Source: Campylobacter sp. | GTDB lineage: Bacteria; Campylobacterota; Campylobacteria; Campylobacterales; Campylobacteraceae | Reading direction: 5' to 3' | DNA: 9,224 nucleotides | NCBI GenBank assembly: GCA_024680445.1 | Contig: JAILCJ010000090.1 | Span: 1-9,224, forward strand | In this document: piece after piece, positions 7,677 through 9,224 of the stretch | How the letters are laid out: the number at the start of each line of letters is the position of its first letter | Position numbering within the stretch: position 1 is the stretch's first letter | Program-made: the position numbers and the translations under genes | The notes under the pieces: model-generated | The model's database searches: none | The model's input: only the letters and a program-made list of their open reading frames with translations | Told to the model about the DNA's origin: nothing

Positions 7677-7695
7677 ATCAAATTTGATTTTATAA
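7675..7695 (+). terminator. palindrome overlapping the stop codon of the AI-2E gene, possible terminator
   Basis: AAATCAAATTTGATTT (7675-7690) is a perfect 16-bp palindrome that begins inside the TAA stop and is followed by TTATA. It contains an exact TCAAATTTGA (7678-7687). The stem is short and almost all A-T, so it is a weak terminator at best. Its position directly at the gene end resembles the palindromes in the other two spacers. Confidence 0.3.
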
Positions 7696-7752
7696 AACTA
7701 CTTTGTTTGTGTAAATTTATAAAGCTTTGAATATATACATTTGTCAAATTTG

Positions 7753-7758
7753 TATAAT
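7753..7758 (+). promoter_or_regulatory. orphan -10 box in the AI-2E/hsdM spacer
   Basis: TTTGTATAATTAAAG holds a perfect TATAAT on the plus strand. No plus-strand gene follows; transcription would run into the 3' end of the hsdM remnant in antisense. It may be chance in A/T-rich DNA, the promoter of a lost gene, or that of a small RNA. The rest of the 195-bp spacer contains CAAATTTG repeats and no supported gene. Confidence 0.25.
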
Positions 7759-7871
7759 TAAAGCTAAAATTTAAATCAAATTTGCAGTCAAATTTGCTTT
7801 TAAATTTGAAAAAATCCACCAAATTTAGCCAAATTTGTAAAGTTAGGAATTTTCAAATTTACTAGCCAAAT

Positions 7872-8795
7872 TCACAGCTTTATCTTTTCAAGCTCACTCA
7901 GTGCCGTAGTGATATTTGCTTTTATATCTCTTAGTATCTCATCTGGACTTGCGATATTTTCGCTATTTATCACACTTTCATCTTTTATCCACGATATATC
8001 AAGGTTTGTTTTATCTCGTTTTAATATCTCATCTATGTCAAAGCATTTAAATTTCTCGCTTGGCTTTCTTTGGGCTAGATTATCGCCGTAGCATTTGACA
8101 AAATCAGCCAAGCTCTCATCATTTAGCGGATTTTCTATCAAAGTAAAGTTTTGATTTGTCCTTAAATCATATACCCACACTTCGCTAGTCCTATACTCAT
8201 CACTTGGCGTATATTTATCAAAAAACACCACATTTGCCTTCACCCCTTGTGCGTAAAAAATCCCAGTAGGCAAACGCAAAATCGTATGCAAATTAAAATC
8301 CTTTAAAAGCCGTTTTCGCACTCTCTCACCAGCTCCACCCTCAAATAGCACATTATCAGGCAACACCACAGCCGCCTTGCCGCCGATTTTTAGCACGCTC
8401 ATTATGTGTTGTAAAAAGTTTATTTGTTTATTAGAAGTGCTTACTATAAAATCATCTCTTTCGTAGCTCTCGCTTTGGGTATTTACACTGCCGTCCTCAC
8501 CCATGATTTTTGTAGATGATTTTTTGCCAAAAGGTGGATTTGTTAGCACCATATCATACCTATCGCTCCCTAGATTTAGCAAACTATCGCCTGTTTTTAC
8601 AGGGCTTTCATTGCCACCTATACCATGCAAATACAAATTCATCGCACACAGACTAGTTACCAAAGGCGAAATGTCCGTGCCACTTAGTGCCTTTGTTTTT
8701 AGGTATTCTAACTTGGCTTTGTCTTTATTGCTAGCTCTCATGCTCTCATACGCTTGCAGTAAAAACCCACCAGTCCCACACGCTGGGTCCATCAC
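7872..8795 (-). pseudogene. hsdM: type I restriction-modification DNA methyltransferase HsdM, 5'-truncated remnant
   Basis: This is the C-terminal part of an N6-adenine methyltransferase of a type I R-M system. The SAM-binding motif I, DPACGTGGFLL, lies at residues 3-13 and catalytic motif IV, NPPF, at 86-89. GTDISP, LCAMNLYLHGIGG and LPTGIFYAQGVKANVVFFD are typical HsdM blocks. Full-length HsdM proteins are about 480-530 aa with motif I near residue 160-200, so the N-terminal domain, needed for HsdS contact and the target-DNA clamp, is missing. The reading frame stays open upstream through KNGVV to position 8822 and then meets TAA (8823-8825). Homology seems to stop within this stretch. The GTG at 8793-8795 is only a nominal start with no good ribosome binding site. 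The C-terminus looks natural. No hsdS follows downstream and no hsdR is present. It converges on the AI-2E gene. The product is almost certainly inactive. Confidence 0.85.
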
Positions 8796-8826
8796 GACAC
8801 CGTTCTTAATACAACAAACTTTTTAG

Positions 8827-8880
8827 AGTGAACAAGATTGAACATATATAATAAGAAAAGATTTGTAAGTGAACAGGATT
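8827..8880. repeat. pair of 13-bp direct repeats at the hsdM breakpoint
   Basis: AGTGAACAAGATT (8827-8839) and AGTGAACAGGATT (8868-8880) differ at one base and are spaced 41 bp start to start. They lie directly beside the point where the hsdM frame breaks and where the low-GC segment begins. They could be end repeats of a mobile element or recombination-site repeats; no transposase or matching inverted copy is visible in the window. Confidence 0.4.
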
Positions 8881-8889
8881 TAAAGGCAT

Positions 8890-8912
8890 AAAAATAAGAG
8901 CCTTTCAGCTCT
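8890..8912 (-). terminator. intrinsic terminator of the GNAT gene
   Basis: On the minus strand AGAGC, loop TGAAAG, then GCTCT (8912-8897) is followed by TATTTTTAT. The stem has five pairs, three of them G-C, and the T-rich tail follows directly. It begins 28 bases after the GNAT stop codon, where a terminator for that gene is expected. Confidence 0.6.
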
Positions 8913-8939
8913 CATTATCTTTACTTTATAAATTGTAAG

Positions 8940-9224
8940 TTATCGCTCTAATCTCATAAACAAAATAGGATATGGATTACCTTGTTCATCTAACTCGCTT
9001 CTTTTATACACTTTAAATCCAATATGCTCATAAAATCCTTTTGCGTTTGGATTTTGCTCATTAACTGTTAATTCATTAACATTGTAGTTTTCTATACCAT
9101 AATTCAATAATTCTTTTCCTATGCCTTTTCCTCTTTCATTGTCTGTAATAAATAACATTTCAAGTTTTTGTTCAGCAATTCCCATAAAAGCAATAGGTAT
9201 ATTATTATTTTCTACAATTATTAA
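8940..9224 (-). CDS. GNAT family N-acetyltransferase, YjaB-like (5' part beyond the window)
   Basis: Transfers an acetyl group from acetyl-CoA to an unknown amine. The minus-strand frame is open to the window edge: 13 codons precede the internal ATG at 9183-9185 and read as ordinary GNAT sequence (LIIVENNNIPIAF), so the true start is to the right of 9224. The visible 94 residues cover the core fold: strand LEMLFI, the acetyl-CoA pyrophosphate loop ERGKGIGKELL (R/Q-x2-G-x-G/A), then NELTVNEQNPNAKGFYEHIGFKVYKRSELDEQGNPYP, which resembles E. coli YjaB. GC is about 27% over 9001-9180 (counted by eye), against about 43% in three sampled stretches of the operon genes, suggesting recent transfer. 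It has its own terminator at 8890-8912. Passenger acetyltransferases are common on mobile elements, but no transposase is seen here. Confidence 0.85.
   Translation of the reverse strand, partial: LIIVENNNIPIAFMGIAEQKLEMLFITDNERGKGIGKELLNYGIENYNVNELTVNEQNPNAKGFYEHIGFKVYKRSELDEQGNPYPILFMRLER

Noticed and set aside
8503..8826. 107-aa plus-strand open frame opposite hsdM
   Set aside because: It is the reverse of the HsdM coding sequence including motifs I and IV, with no recognisable domain. The HsdM reading frame explains the codon pattern.
8847..8912. small plus-strand RNA starting from TATAAT (8847-8852) and ending at the AGAGC/GCTCT hairpin
   Set aside because: The hairpin has a T-run only on the minus strand, where it fits the GNAT gene, and the TATAAT lies in A/T-rich junction DNA without other support.
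1..9224. phase-variable homopolymer tracts as found in many Campylobacter surface genes
   Set aside because: The longest G or C run noticed is five bases (in the reductase gene near 5190), too short for slipped-strand switching.
8940..9224. complete insertion sequence around the GNAT gene
   Set aside because: No transposase, inverted terminal repeat or target duplication can be seen in the window, so only lateral origin is suggested.

Overview
The window looks like chromosome from a Campylobacter species outside the C. jejuni/C. coli pair. The reasons are the AT-rich spacers crowded with the palindrome TCAAATTTGA, the AAGGA-type ribosome binding sites, the TATAAT-type -10 boxes without a clear -35, and the gene run msbA-pyrD-M16 peptidase-dapA-SDR. 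As I remember it, that run matches the Cj0803-Cj0807 order in C. jejuni. Genus placement is an inference; species cannot be fixed by eye.

Layout. (1) Positions 1-175 are a gene-free spacer made of AT-rich hairpins, with a likely terminator for an off-window gene and the start signals of msbA. (2) Positions 176-6471 hold six tightly packed plus-strand genes: msbA, pyrD, an M16 zinc peptidase, dapA, a FabL-like short-chain reductase and pgsA. From pyrD onward the junctions abut or overlap by 1 or 4 nt (TAAGTG, ATGA, TAATG, ATGA), so they are probably one transcription unit. A 44-nt gap after msbA may hold an internal promoter. (3) Positions 6472-6665 are a hairpin-rich spacer with a clear TATAAT box and a 5'-leader hairpin. 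(4) Positions 6666-7676 encode an AI-2E family membrane protein resembling TqsA. (5) Positions 7677-7871 are another CAAATTTG-rich spacer. (6) On the minus strand, 7872-8822 is the 3' part of a type I restriction-modification hsdM gene. It is cut just before SAM-binding motif I, and no hsdS or hsdR is present. (7) From about 8823 to the right edge the sequence changes character: a short repeat pair, a terminator, and a partial minus-strand GNAT acetyltransferase gene with markedly lower GC.

The operon has an envelope theme. MsbA flips the lipid A core, DapA feeds diaminopimelate (peptidoglycan) and lysine synthesis, the FabL-like reductase probably completes the fatty-acid elongation cycle, and PgsA makes the phosphatidylglycerol precursor. 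PyrD is a membrane-associated, quinone-linked enzyme. The right end is a plastic accessory region where foreign DNA has broken an R-M locus.

I found no convincing undescribed multi-gene system. The best leads are the Y-x6-K (FabL-type) active site of the reductase in the dapA-pgsA operon, an M16 peptidase that keeps its zinc site but lacks the R/Y substrate-binding pair, the dispersed palindromes, and the broken hsdM/GNAT junction.
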